Of a DNA stretch of 64,000 bases, positions 51,588-59,843 are shown one piece after another. The number at the start of each line of letters is the position of its first letter. Within the stretch, counting starts at the first letter, position 1. The stretch is taken from NCBI GenBank assembly GCA_965149945.1, contig CBCTTQ010000001.1, forward strand, positions 124,001 to 188,000. Direction: 5' to 3'. A program made the position numbers and the translations under genes. The stretch comes from JAHZFN01 sp965149945. GTDB lineage: Bacteria > Bacillota > Dehalobacteriia > UBA4068 > UBA4997. The notes beneath the pieces are model-generated. The model did not search any database. It had not been told where the DNA came from and saw only the letters and a program-made list of their open reading frames with translations.

Positions 51588-51625
51588 AGAAAGACCCGAC
51601 AGGGGGAAAGGAAGGCGAAACGGCT

Positions 51626-52423
51626 ATGGAGCAATTAAAATTTATCGGGACGGTACGCAGCGAGAAAACCCGCACCGGTCCCCATTATCCTTTCTATAGC
51701 TCAGCACAGCTGATTATCAAACGGGAATATTTGCCGGCGCTGAAAAATCTGGAATACAATTCACATATTTGGGTGCTTTGCTGGTATGACCCGAAAAATA
51801 AGGAAGAGCTGCAGGTGAAGCCTCGTCGGGTAGATCATTCTTTGGGGTTATTCGGAACTTTGGCGCTGCGGACGCCCAATCATCCCAATCCCATCGGTCT
51901 CACTTTGGTGCGTCTTATCAAAGTGGAAGACAATGTGATTCATGTAGACAAGCTGGATGCTTTCGACGGTACCCCCGTCATTGACATCAAGCCTTACTAT
52001 GAGCAGGATATCATCCTGTCGCCGCGGATGCCCGCCATTTATCACACAGATCCCAAACAGCGGGAAATTGCTCTGTTAGAACTGGCGATTAATTATCATC
52101 AGGATCAGTGTTTCGGTATGGCGCTGGCGGTGAAAATGATTTTGGCGGTGGAAGCGCGCGGAGTGGACATCCATGATGAGGAAACCTGTCTGGATGTGAC
52201 TGGCGGCGCCTGCCTGGCGGACAATTTGCAGGGACTGTGTCGGGCGCGTCTTTCCAATCCTCCCCGTTTTCTGTTTTGTTTGAGCAAAGAGGTGCGGGTG
52301 GTCTGGAAGTTGCCGCGACGGATTTTGACCGTCACCCTGCGTCCCGGTATCCCCTCCACCTTTGAAGGGGTGATGGCTTTCAGTCCTGACCGATTGTTTT
52401 GGATTGAGGAAAAGCCGCGGTAA
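51626..52423 (+). CDS. TrmO-like tRNA methyltransferase fused to an FmdE-like domain
   Basis: 265 residues. Residues 1-135 form the TsaA/TrmO beta-barrel: FIGTVRSEKTRTG, HIWVLCWYD, and the signature FGTLALRTPNHPNPIGLTLVR (quoted as LRTPNHPNPIGLT). TrmO N6-methylates t6A37 of tRNA using SAM. The remaining 125 residues are unlike TrmO; they carry CFGMALAVKMILAVEARG and CLDVTGGACLADNLQGLCR, resembling the FmdE subunit fold of formylmethanofuran dehydrogenase, though its metal cysteines are only partly kept. The second domain may bind a ligand or metal. Confidence 0.78.
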   Translation: MEQLKFIGTVRSEKTRTGPHYPFYSSAQLIIKREYLPALKNLEYNSHIWVLCWYDPKNKEELQVKPRRVDHSLGLFGTLALRTPNHPNPIGLTLVRLIKVEDNVIHVDKLDAFDGTPVIDIKPYYEQDIILSPRMPAIYHTDPKQREIALLELAINYHQDQCFGMALAVKMILAVEARGVDIHDEETCLDVTGGACLADNLQGLCRARLSNPPRFLFCLSKEVRVVWKLPRRILTVTLRPGIPSTFEGVMAFSPDRLFWIEEKPR

Positions 52424-52650
52424 AACGCTGTCTGTTTCGAGCGAGGAAGCGCCGGGAGAGTGTTTTTCGACGGCTGTTGACAAAGGCTTTTTATTCTTTT
52501 CACGGATGACTCAACGAATGCGTTTTGGGTTCGCGTTGATCTGAGAAGTTTCTCCTTTTTCCCTTTTCTTTGGTGATGAAAGAGGAGAATCGAGCCGTAT
52601 TCTGAAAACCAAACAGATGATTCAGTAGATAAAAGAGAACAAAAAAACCG

Positions 52651-52685
52651 AAAACGCCTCCTGCTTCGTAGGCGGCGTTTTTTTT
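52651..52685 (+). terminator. Intrinsic terminator
   Basis: AAAACGCC/GGCGTTTT with an inner CCT/AGG pair and a T8 tail, downstream of the trmO-like gene. Confidence 0.75.
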
Positions 52686-52861
52686 AGATATTTTTGTGAT
52701 AAATTGGAAAATCACGCTTCTGTCAAAAAATCAAACTTTAAGTCAAACTTTTGCCGGGAATTTTGGTACAGCGCGGATTGGATTTTTTACGGTCGGGTAG
52801 TTTCGCTGTGATTTTTCGTAATGTCTGTCCACGGTTCCGTCTATTTGGATTTTGCATAATT

Positions 52862-52891
52862 CAAAACCGCCCCGAAAACGGGGCGGTTTTG
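52862..52891. terminator. Bidirectional terminator
   Basis: A perfect 13-bp stem CAAAACCGCCCCG/CGGGGCGGTTTTG with an AAAA loop, between convergent genes. Confidence 0.8.
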
Positions 52892-53050
52892 AGTTGTTCG
52901 GTTGCGTTTGCTTGATGTAACCATTATTTTTGCAGTGTTTTTGCCGTGCGGGAGGTTTTTTCTTCCTGTTCCTTTTTGGTTGATTTCCCGTTTTAGATAC
53001 GGGTTTTCCCGAGGTGAAATGGGTTGCGGTTTTTCAGCCGCGGGATTTTG

Positions 53051-56000
53051 CTAAGCGTTTATTTCGCAGAAGCGCGTCAGCATGGCGGCTGCTTCGGCAC
53101 GGGTAGCGGTTTCTTGGGGTTCCAGGGTGGTGGCGGAAGTTCCTTCCATCACATCGGTCGTCAGCGCCCATCGGAAAGCGGAAAGGGCGTAAGGGGAGAT
53201 TTCGTCGGCGTCGGCGTATCCCCGCAAGGAGTCGGCGCTGTCCGTTATGTTGTCAAGATCTTTGTACATCGCGTAACGGTACAAGATGGTTGCCAATTCT
53301 TCCCGGCTGATTTCCCCGTTGGGCAGGAAGGTATCGGCGCTGTAACCGGTGACGATGTTTTGTTCCGCGGCCCAGGTGACGGCGTTTTCATAATAAGAAC
53401 CGTCTTCCACATCAGCAAAGGAATTGTTGCCTGTCACGGCGGGTTCTTCTTCCAGGCGGTAGAGAATGGTGACAATCATGGCGCGGCTGGTCGTGGCGTT
53501 GGGGCTGAAGGTATCGGCAGAGGTACCTTCCATAAGGCCGTTTTGATAAACATAGGTAACAGCCTGCAGATACCAGGCATTTTCCGCTAAATCGGTGAAG
53601 GGCAGTGTCTGACTTTGGGGGGCAAAGGTGACTTGCACGGTGACACGGCTTTCCGGCATGGTGAAGGTATAACGACCGTCGCCTGCCGCTGTGACAGGAA
53701 CGGTTTCGCCGTCGGCGGTGGTGACGGTGACGTTGGTTACGCTGTAACCTTGGTCCGGAGTGGTCGTGATAAGTACCCGGCTGCCGGCGGCGGCGTTTTT
53801 GCTGACACTGTAATCACCGTCCGCGGCTTCTGTCATGGTGATAGTATATTTTTCAGGAGCGGGGCTACCGCCTTGGCTGCCGCCTTGAGAGTCTGCCACG
53901 ATGCATTCATAGGCCGCCACAGTGCCGGAGACTTCACAAGCTGCCAAAAGCAGCGGTTTGGAATCCTGCATCAGGAAGCAGAGTCCCTCGGGGGAAACAT
54001 CTTCCTGAACAGAGGCGCTGAAATCGCGGGTATTGATGTAGTTGACATAGGTGGCGTCGGCGGGATCGCTTACATCATAAACCATGACGCCGCTGATTCG
54101 TTCCAGCGCGATGAAAGCATACGTTTTGCCGTCGATGGTACCGATGGTTACGGTTTCCGGTTCGGGGCCTTTTTTGGCGCTGCGGCTGTCTTGCTCAATG
54201 TCATCATTGGAGCAGTTGAAATAATCGGGGAGATAGGAAGCGGTTTTCGCTTCAAACTCATTGGCGCTTTCGTAAACCAGTTCCATGGTATCGGCATTGT
54301 AAATGCAGAAGGAGCGTCCGCCGAAGAGATAGTTTTTGCTGGCGTCGGGGACGGAAGTGCAGGTTTTGTCCAAAACTCGTACATCTTCCGCTTTGCTGAT
54401 ACCGTCGGTAGCAGTCAGGGTTTCTTTGGCTTCGTTGCTGTAGTCGCCCCATTCTCTGGAATCTCCTTCGTTAGCGGTTACCAGATAGGTGACGCCGCCC
54501 GCTTTGAAGACACTCAGTCCGTCGGGCATGTAAACACCCAGGGCGTCTTGGTAAGTGGCGGCTTGGTATTGGTTGTCTTCCAACAGGTCAACAGCGTTTT
54601 GGGCTTGGCTCAAATCTTTGAAGCCCATACTTTGGATCGAGGTGATGGTTTTTGTGGTCAGATCCACTGTGGCGATAGCATTGGCTTCTTGCAGCGATAC
54701 ATAGGCTTTGGCGCTGTCGGGGGCGACGGCGATATATTCCGGTTCCAGGTCACGAGCGGCGGAGTTCAGTTTCCCGTCCACTTTTCCGATGAGAACACCG
54801 TTTGCCGCCAGCGTTTCGGAATCAAAGCTGTCAAATCCGACGGTGCTGACACTTCCTGTCGTAGTATCCAGGATGGAAACAGAGCCGGCGGGGTCGGCGT
54901 TTCCTTTTTCGTAACCGTTACGGGGTTCGCCTTCATTGGCGGAGAGGGCATATTTACCGTCTGGGCTAAAGGTGACCATATCCGGCTGTACGCCTACTTC
55001 ATAGATCCCTTTGACGGAGAAATCATAGTTTAATAACACGATTCGACCGGTGGCGTCATAAGCTTCCGCCTGCAGAGCCACGGCGATGCTGTTATTGACG
55101 GTATCCACCGCGACGCTGGTCATATCGCCGTAAGTAAAGCTGTCCACAATGGCGCGCATGTCTTTGCTGCCGGTTTTTTCGAGACCGTTTTCAGTCACGT
55201 CAAAGAGGTAGAGGAGACCGTCCTGGCCGTTGATGACATAAGCTTCTTGGGTGTCGGCGTTATAGGCGACGATTTCCGCTACTCCTCCGTCGGCGTTGGC
55301 GGCGCCGATATTGATGCTGTTCAGGCGTTCCATGGTTAACGCCGCGTCGCTTTCAAAAGTGTTATTGCGATAGATAGGAGTCGGTTCCGGTTCTGGTTCT
55401 TCACCGATGCCGTGGGGTCCGTTTTCCTCGGACACGGTTTTACTGTAATCGATATCCGCGCTGTCGTTGGCGTTGTTGTCAGTATCGGTAAAGTTGGTTC
55501 TGCGGATAGCTTTCTTTTTGGATTGCAGGTCGCTGTAGCCGCCTTCGTAGACAGGAGGCGTTTGCGTTTCTTCTCCGTCATTGCCCCGTACCGCCAACAG
55601 ATCTACATAACCGTCGGGGCGGTTGATGTCTGTAACAGCGCCTTGGAAATCATCGGTCAGCGTGACATCTTTGCTGAAGAGGGCGACGGATACGCCTTTG
55701 TTATGCAGTTGTATATCCCATTCCTGATTGCCTGCGGGGACTTGATAGTCGCTGCCGGTGGTAGCGCCGCAGCGAATCAGGTAGTAGCCTTTGGCGGGGA
55801 TGGCGCCGGTGAGGGTCAGTTCATTCCATGTTTGGTGGCTGCCGTCTTCGCTGGAACGATACTGTAATTCCCAGCCGTTCAAGTCGACCGTTTCATCGCA
55901 GGGGTTGTATAATTCGATAAAGCTGTGGTCGGCATTGCCGTCGTTGCTGCCGCCGTATACTTGGTTTATCAAAATATGGGGTGTGTTGATGTCGTATTCT

Positions 56001-56131
56001 CCTTCGGCATTGTAAGGAGTTCCTGTTTGCGGAGTCGCGCCCAATGCCATGCCGGGCAACATGGTGACCAGCAGAGCGCACATCAACAAGGACGCCGTCC
56101 ATTTTCGCATCCGTTTGTTTTGTGTAATCAT
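53051..56131 (-). CDS. Surface protein with lamin-tail, choice-of-anchor-I and three SLH domains
   Basis: 1026 residues from ATG 56131; an upstream extension to 56278 lacks a signal-peptide start. A signal peptide ends near residue 31 (LPGMALGA). A lamin-tail domain (about 47-175; HILINQVYGG, SFIELYNPCDETVDLNGW) is followed by a large beta-propeller-type choice-of-anchor-I region (about 245-775; ALSANEGEPR, LVTANEGDSREWGDY, GPEPETVTIG). A bacterial repeat (about 790-865) precedes three SLH domains (about 870-1026; FTDLAENAWYLQAVTYVYQ, FADVEDGSYYENAVTWA). SLH domains bind secondary wall polymer, so it is displayed in the S-layer. The propeller family often accompanies phosphatase or esterase activity, but catalysis is not evident. 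Confidence 0.88.
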   Translation of the reverse strand: MITQNKRMRKWTASLLMCALLVTMLPGMALGATPQTGTPYNAEGEYDINTPHILINQVYGGSNDGNADHSFIELYNPCDETVDLNGWELQYRSSEDGSHQTWNELTLTGAIPAKGYYLIRCGATTGSDYQVPAGNQEWDIQLHNKGVSVALFSKDVTLTDDFQGAVTDINRPDGYVDLLAVRGNDGEETQTPPVYEGGYSDLQSKKKAIRRTNFTDTDNNANDSADIDYSKTVSEENGPHGIGEEPEPEPTPIYRNNTFESDAALTMERLNSINIGAANADGGVAEIVAYNADTQEAYVINGQDGLLYLFDVTENGLEKTGSKDMRAIVDSFTYGDMTSVAVDTVNNSIAVALQAEAYDATGRIVLLNYDFSVKGIYEVGVQPDMVTFSPDGKYALSANEGEPRNGYEKGNADPAGSVSILDTTTGSVSTVGFDSFDSETLAANGVLIGKVDGKLNSAARDLEPEYIAVAPDSAKAYVSLQEANAIATVDLTTKTITSIQSMGFKDLSQAQNAVDLLEDNQYQAATYQDALGVYMPDGLSVFKAGGVTYLVTANEGDSREWGDYSNEAKETLTATDGISKAEDVRVLDKTCTSVPDASKNYLFGGRSFCIYNADTMELVYESANEFEAKTASYLPDYFNCSNDDIEQDSRSAKKGPEPETVTIGTIDGKTYAFIALERISGVMVYDVSDPADATYVNYINTRDFSASVQEDVSPEGLCFLMQDSKPLLLAACEVSGTVAAYECIVADSQGGSQGGSPAPEKYTITMTEAADGDYSVSKNAAAGSRVLITTTPDQGYSVTNVTVTTADGETVPVTAAGDGRYTFTMPESRVTVQVTFAPQSQTLPFTDLAENAWYLQAVTYVYQNGLMEGTSADTFSPNATTSRAMIVTILYRLEEEPAVTGNNSFADVEDGSYYENAVTWAAEQNIVTGYSADTFLPNGEISREELATILYRYAMYKDLDNITDSADSLRGYADADEISPYALSAFRWALTTDVMEGTSATTLEPQETATRAEAAAMLTRFCEINA

Positions 56132-56690
56132 CCTTTTTCGTCTCCTTTTTTCATGATTTTTCTTTTTTCTTCCGAGGGGCAAAGAAACAGGCATGTTCCT
56201 TTCCTCCGTGGAGCAAAGAAAACACGCCCGATAATTTGCGCTCAGGGTTTTTGTAAGGCAAAACAGTCGGAACAGCACTGTAGTTGCTGACTTGCTTCAG
56301 TATGTCCCTTTTCATCTTGCGTATCGACCCTCCTTTTCTGGAATCGGCAAAGGCGGCAGCGGTCTGCCGCCGTTCCTCTTTTATCATAGCATTTGGTGAT
56401 GGACGGGACTACCATAAACAGGTATAATTTAAATAAAATGTATATGAAGAAAACAGGGATTTCTCGAAAAAAAGAAAAGAAAACGACGCTGTCCGAGGAG
56501 CATGGAGAAAAGAAAAAAGAGACGGAAAGACGAGAAAAAAGATAGGTTTTCTCCTGCCGCGCGGAGAAAACAGCAATATCCCTCCAAAACATTTCAGAAC
56601 GGCGTAAAAACAGAAAAATCGCGCCGAAAAGACAACCCTTGAAGGTAAAATCCCTAAAGAGTCAGGTAAAATGCAGGCAAAAAAAAAGAA
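56132..56690. other. Intergenic, nothing recognised
   Basis: Upstream region of the SLH gene, purine-rich on the plus strand. No gene supported. Confidence 0.4.
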
Positions 56691-56738
56691 AAAAACAGGG
56701 AAAATCCGACGCCGCGCCGGGAAATCGTCCCTGTTTTT
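56691..56738 (-). terminator. Terminator after the SDR gene
   Basis: An 11-bp stem AAAAACAGGGA/TCCCTGTTTTT with a GC-rich 26-base loop; T-rich on the minus strand. Confidence 0.7.
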
Positions 56739-56753
56739 ATAAATAAATTGTGT

Positions 56754-57521
56754 TCAGGCGGTTATAAAGCCGCCGTTTACAGGCAAAATCTGTCCGGTGA
56801 TGAAATCGGCGTCCGCCCCCGCCAAAAAGAACACCGCCGCCGCTACTTCTTCCGGCTGACCGATACGCCCCAGCGGAGTTTCCGCTGCCAGCGCCGCCAG
56901 CTCCCGAGGGGAAAGATGGGCGTTAATGTCGGTGGCGATAACGCCGGGGGAGACGGCATTAACAGTGATTCCGGAAGGAGCGACTTCCAGCGCCAATCCT
57001 TTGGTAAAGGCGTCCAGGGCGCCTTTGCTGGCGGCATAAGCTACTTCGCAGGAGGCTCCCGCCTGCCCCCACATGGAGGAGATGTTGATGATTTTGCCCC
57101 GTTTTCGCTGAATCATCTGGGGTAACACTAAGCGGCAAGCGGTAAAAACCGCTTTTACGTTGACAGCGAATAACTGGTCCCATTCTGTCTCGCTCATATC
57201 GGTGAGCAACCCATTCCAGCCGATGCCGGCATTGTTGATTAAAATGTCAATTTTGCCGAATCGGTGGGTTGCTTGTTGTATCAATTGTTCAATGTCCGCC
57301 GTTTGGCGCAGATCCGCTCGACATAGTAACAGATGTTCTGCCGGGACCCCTTCCTCTTTCAGCTGCCGAACCAATGCTTCTGCTTGGGGGCGGCTTTGAT
57401 GGTAGTGGAGAACCACCCGATCGCCGTGGGCGGCAAATCGCGCGGCGACGGCGCGGCCGATTCCGCGACCGGCTCCTGTTACCAGCACAGTGCGAGATTC
57501 CGAAGCGGAGTGTTGTTCCAT
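56754..57521 (-). CDS. Short-chain dehydrogenase/reductase (FabG-like)
   Basis: 255 residues. The cofactor loop VLVTGAGRGIGRAVAARF (about 12-29), NNAGIG (about 91), catalytic Ser in INISSMWGQAG (about 142), YAASK (about 156-160) and the C-terminal TGQILPVNGGF are all intact, giving a classical NADP(H)-preferring SDR. It may reduce a 3-oxoacyl or other carbonyl; no fatty acid genes are nearby, so it is likely not the main FabG. It follows lgt by 87 bases. Confidence 0.88.
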   Translation of the reverse strand: MEQHSASESRTVLVTGAGRGIGRAVAARFAAHGDRVVLHYHQSRPQAEALVRQLKEEGVPAEHLLLCRADLRQTADIEQLIQQATHRFGKIDILINNAGIGWNGLLTDMSETEWDQLFAVNVKAVFTACRLVLPQMIQRKRGKIINISSMWGQAGASCEVAYAASKGALDAFTKGLALEVAPSGITVNAVSPGVIATDINAHLSPRELAALAAETPLGRIGQPEEVAAAVFFLAGADADFITGQILPVNGGFITA

Positions 57522-57608
57522 GATTGTTTCCTTCTTTCCCCAAAGATTTTAATCTGTAACAGAGCGCCGAAGAAACCGTGCAAAACGACGGTGTCACGAA
57601 AAGAGGCG

Positions 57609-58382
57609 TTACTTTCTTCGTTTTTTGCCGACGGTGGGATAGGAGGTGATGGGGTGCAGACGGTCAAACAGCAGGCAGAGAATCCCTGCCGCGATGCCCG
57701 CGACACTGATTACCATGGCCATTTTCAAGTCTCCCAGCATCAAACTGTCGGTGCGGAACCATTCGATCCAAAACCGTCCCAGGGAATAGCCGATGAAATA
57801 AAGGGCCATAATATCCCCATGTTTTCGATTTTTCCATTTGTTCCACAGCACCATCAGCAGGATGAATACAGCTAAATCCCAGAGACTTTCGTACAAGAAA
57901 GTGGGGTGGCGGTAGGCGCCGTCGATGTAAATGGCCCAGGGTAGATCGGTAACGCTGCCGTAGGCTTCTTGGTTGAAAAAATTACCCCAACGGCCGATGG
58001 CTTGTGCCAGCACGACACCCGGCAAAATGATGTCTGCCATAACGCGAAAAGGCATTTTTTTGACGAGACAGTAAAGGAACATGGCCAGCATGCCGCCCAG
58101 TAAACCGCCGTGGATGGCGAGACCGCCGTGCCAGACGGCGATAATTTCCGACGGATTGGCGGAATAATAGCCCCAGTTGAAGATCACATAATACAAGCGG
58201 GCGCCGATCAGTCCGCAGGGTAAAATCAAAAGGATAATGTTCATCAGATGGTCGGTGTCCACACGGCTTTTCTTGCAGTTACGGACGGCGATGAGAATGG
58301 CGATGAGAATACCGCAAACAATCAACAGTCCGTACCAACGCACCGACAGACCGCCGATTTCAAACGCAACGGGGTTAATCAA
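57609..58382 (-). CDS. lgt: Prolipoprotein diacylglyceryl transferase
   Basis: 257 residues from TTG 58382, 5 bases after AAAGGAGGGG; the longer frame upstream has no RBS. Seven membrane helices. The Lgt signature GRWGNFFNQEAYG (about 140), the essential HGG in GGLAIHGGLLGG (about 95-106) and RHPTFLYES are present. It transfers diacylglycerol from phosphatidylglycerol to the lipobox cysteine of prolipoproteins in the membrane. Confidence 0.96.
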   Translation of the reverse strand: MINPVAFEIGGLSVRWYGLLIVCGILIAILIAVRNCKKSRVDTDHLMNIILLILPCGLIGARLYYVIFNWGYYSANPSEIIAVWHGGLAIHGGLLGGMLAMFLYCLVKKMPFRVMADIILPGVVLAQAIGRWGNFFNQEAYGSVTDLPWAIYIDGAYRHPTFLYESLWDLAVFILLMVLWNKWKNRKHGDIMALYFIGYSLGRFWIEWFRTDSLMLGDLKMAMVISVAGIAAGILCLLFDRLHPITSYPTVGKKRRK

Positions 58383-58408
58383 AATAGTCCCCTCCTTTAA
58401 AAATTTTA

Positions 58409-58437
58409 TTGATAACTTTTCTTGATAATAGTATAAT
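58409..58437 (+). promoter_or_regulatory. Promoter of the DUF2156 gene
   Basis: TTGATA (58409-58414), 17 bases, TATAAT (58432-58437), in the region shared with the divergent lgt gene. Confidence 0.7.
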
Positions 58438-58502
58438 AGAAACGGAGCCCTTCCCCGCGTGGCGGAAAGGGTCGTCCTTTTAAGTATATATTGCATTATA
58501 TC

Positions 58503-58542
58503 ATATTTGTGATGGAGGTACAATATTTGTGATGGAGGTACA
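58503..58542 (+). repeat. Tandem duplication of a 20-bp unit carrying the RBS
   Basis: ATATTTGTGATGGAGGTACA is repeated exactly twice (58503-58522, 58523-58542) directly before ATG 58546, so the mRNA has two TGGAGGT ribosome binding sites. Confidence 0.9.
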
Positions 58543-58545
58543 ATC

Positions 58546-59466
58546 ATGTTTACATTGAAAGAGGTCATGCCGGAAGATAAAACATTGCTCCAAAGCTATT
58601 TGCGGCAAATCCCGCCGTATTTGACGGAGCATTCTTTTACGACCCTGCTGGCATGGCAGAAATCTTTTCAGTTTCTTTTCGGGCAGTGGGAAGATTTTTT
58701 GCTGATCCGTAATACCCACCGCGGTGTTACTTCCTTTTTCCCGCCTTTTCCCCGCGCGGGGCGAGCTTCGAAAGAATCGTATCGGGCCGCTTTGGAGGAA
58801 ATTTTAGCGTATTGTCGCGAAGAAGGCCTGCCTTGTGTCCTTTCTGAGGTGGGAGAACGGGAACTTCCCCTGATCGAAGCGGCGATGCCGGGGGCGTTTG
58901 CTGTGCGCAAAGACCGCAACAACGCCAATTATATCTATCGGGTGGAAGATTTGATTCGCTTGGAGGGGAAAAAATATCACAGCAAGCGCAATCATCTGAA
59001 CAGTTTCAAACGCAACTATCCCTTTTACGAATATCGAGCCTTGACGCCGGATTTGATTCCCGCCTGTCGGGAAAGCATGGAACGCTGGGAATGGGATAAT
59101 CCGGCCACAGACCGGAAAACCGTCAAAGAGGAAGCCGAGGCGATGGAAGTGCTGTTTGGGCGCATGGAAGAGTTGGGTTTGAAGGGCGCCTGTATTTTAT
59201 TGGGCGACAAAGTAGAAGCTTTCACTATCGGGGAAGCTATGAGCGAGGAAATGGTGTCCATCATTATCGAAAAAGCCAATACCTCCTGCAAAGGCAGCTA
59301 TGCCGCCATCAATCAGATGTTTTTAGCGGCGGAGTGGCGGGAGTATCCTTATGTTAATCGGGCGGAGGATATGGGGCTGGCCAATCTGCGCCGCGCCAAA
59401 ATGGATTATCAACCTTGCTGGCTGGCGATGAAATATATCTTGGAATATCGTAACGGAACGCACTGA
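58546..59466 (+). CDS. DUF2156-family protein (LPG synthetase C-terminal-like)
   Basis: 306 residues with a double GNAT-like fold. KKYHSKRNHLNSFKRNYPFYEY (quoted in part as KKYHSKRNHLNSFKRN, about 145-160) and CKGSYAAINQMF (about 246-257) followed by YVNRAEDMGLANLRRAK are family hallmarks. Relatives include the cytoplasmic domain of MprF, which makes lysyl-phosphatidylglycerol, but no flippase domain or tRNA substrate is indicated. Soluble versions are common in Clostridia and uncharacterised. Confidence 0.88.
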   Translation: MFTLKEVMPEDKTLLQSYLRQIPPYLTEHSFTTLLAWQKSFQFLFGQWEDFLLIRNTHRGVTSFFPPFPRAGRASKESYRAALEEILAYCREEGLPCVLSEVGERELPLIEAAMPGAFAVRKDRNNANYIYRVEDLIRLEGKKYHSKRNHLNSFKRNYPFYEYRALTPDLIPACRESMERWEWDNPATDRKTVKEEAEAMEVLFGRMEELGLKGACILLGDKVEAFTIGEAMSEEMVSIIIEKANTSCKGSYAAINQMFLAAEWREYPYVNRAEDMGLANLRRAKMDYQPCWLAMKYILEYRNGTH

Positions 59467-59843
59467 TTTGCTTGTTGGGGTGAGACGGATGGCCTTGTTT
59501 AAACTTAGTTTATAAAGACCCCTTACAATAAAAACTGTTCGGGAGATTTTCGCGGAACTGATATAAAATAGGACGGCCTCCTGTCCTTCCGAGAAAATCA
59601 AAGATAGAAAAGATAAAACAAAAAACAGAGATCTGAAAAAAGAAAAGTTGGCACATGAATGCGCTTGAAAACAATCAAACGATGATTTGCGGGATATGTG
59701 ATAGGTATAGCGGCCTGCTTACGGCAGAGACGATAGAGATAGATTTACAAGATAGCCGCGAATTCTCCCGGAGAATAAAGAAAATCCACCGGTCTTCGAC
59801 CGGTGTGTTCCTATTATAAAAACAAAAAAAGCGAGGGAAAACA
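59467..59843. other. Intergenic with a hairpin at 59787-59805
   Basis: CACCGGTC-TTC-GACCGGTG lies 39 bases before the Hsp70 start. No CIRCE element or clear promoter found. Confidence 0.4.

Larger units (their letters stand above)
52424..53050. other. Convergent intergenic region with two terminators
   Basis: Apart from the hairpins at 52651-52685 and 52862-52891 nothing is recognised. Confidence 0.45.

Noticed and set aside
48557..51634. 1025-codon frame on the minus strand
   Set aside because: Antisense shadow of ileS that also crosses the T-box; no domains.
53615..55033. 472-codon frame on the plus strand
   Set aside because: Antisense shadow of the SLH-domain protein gene, with Gly/Phe-rich composition.
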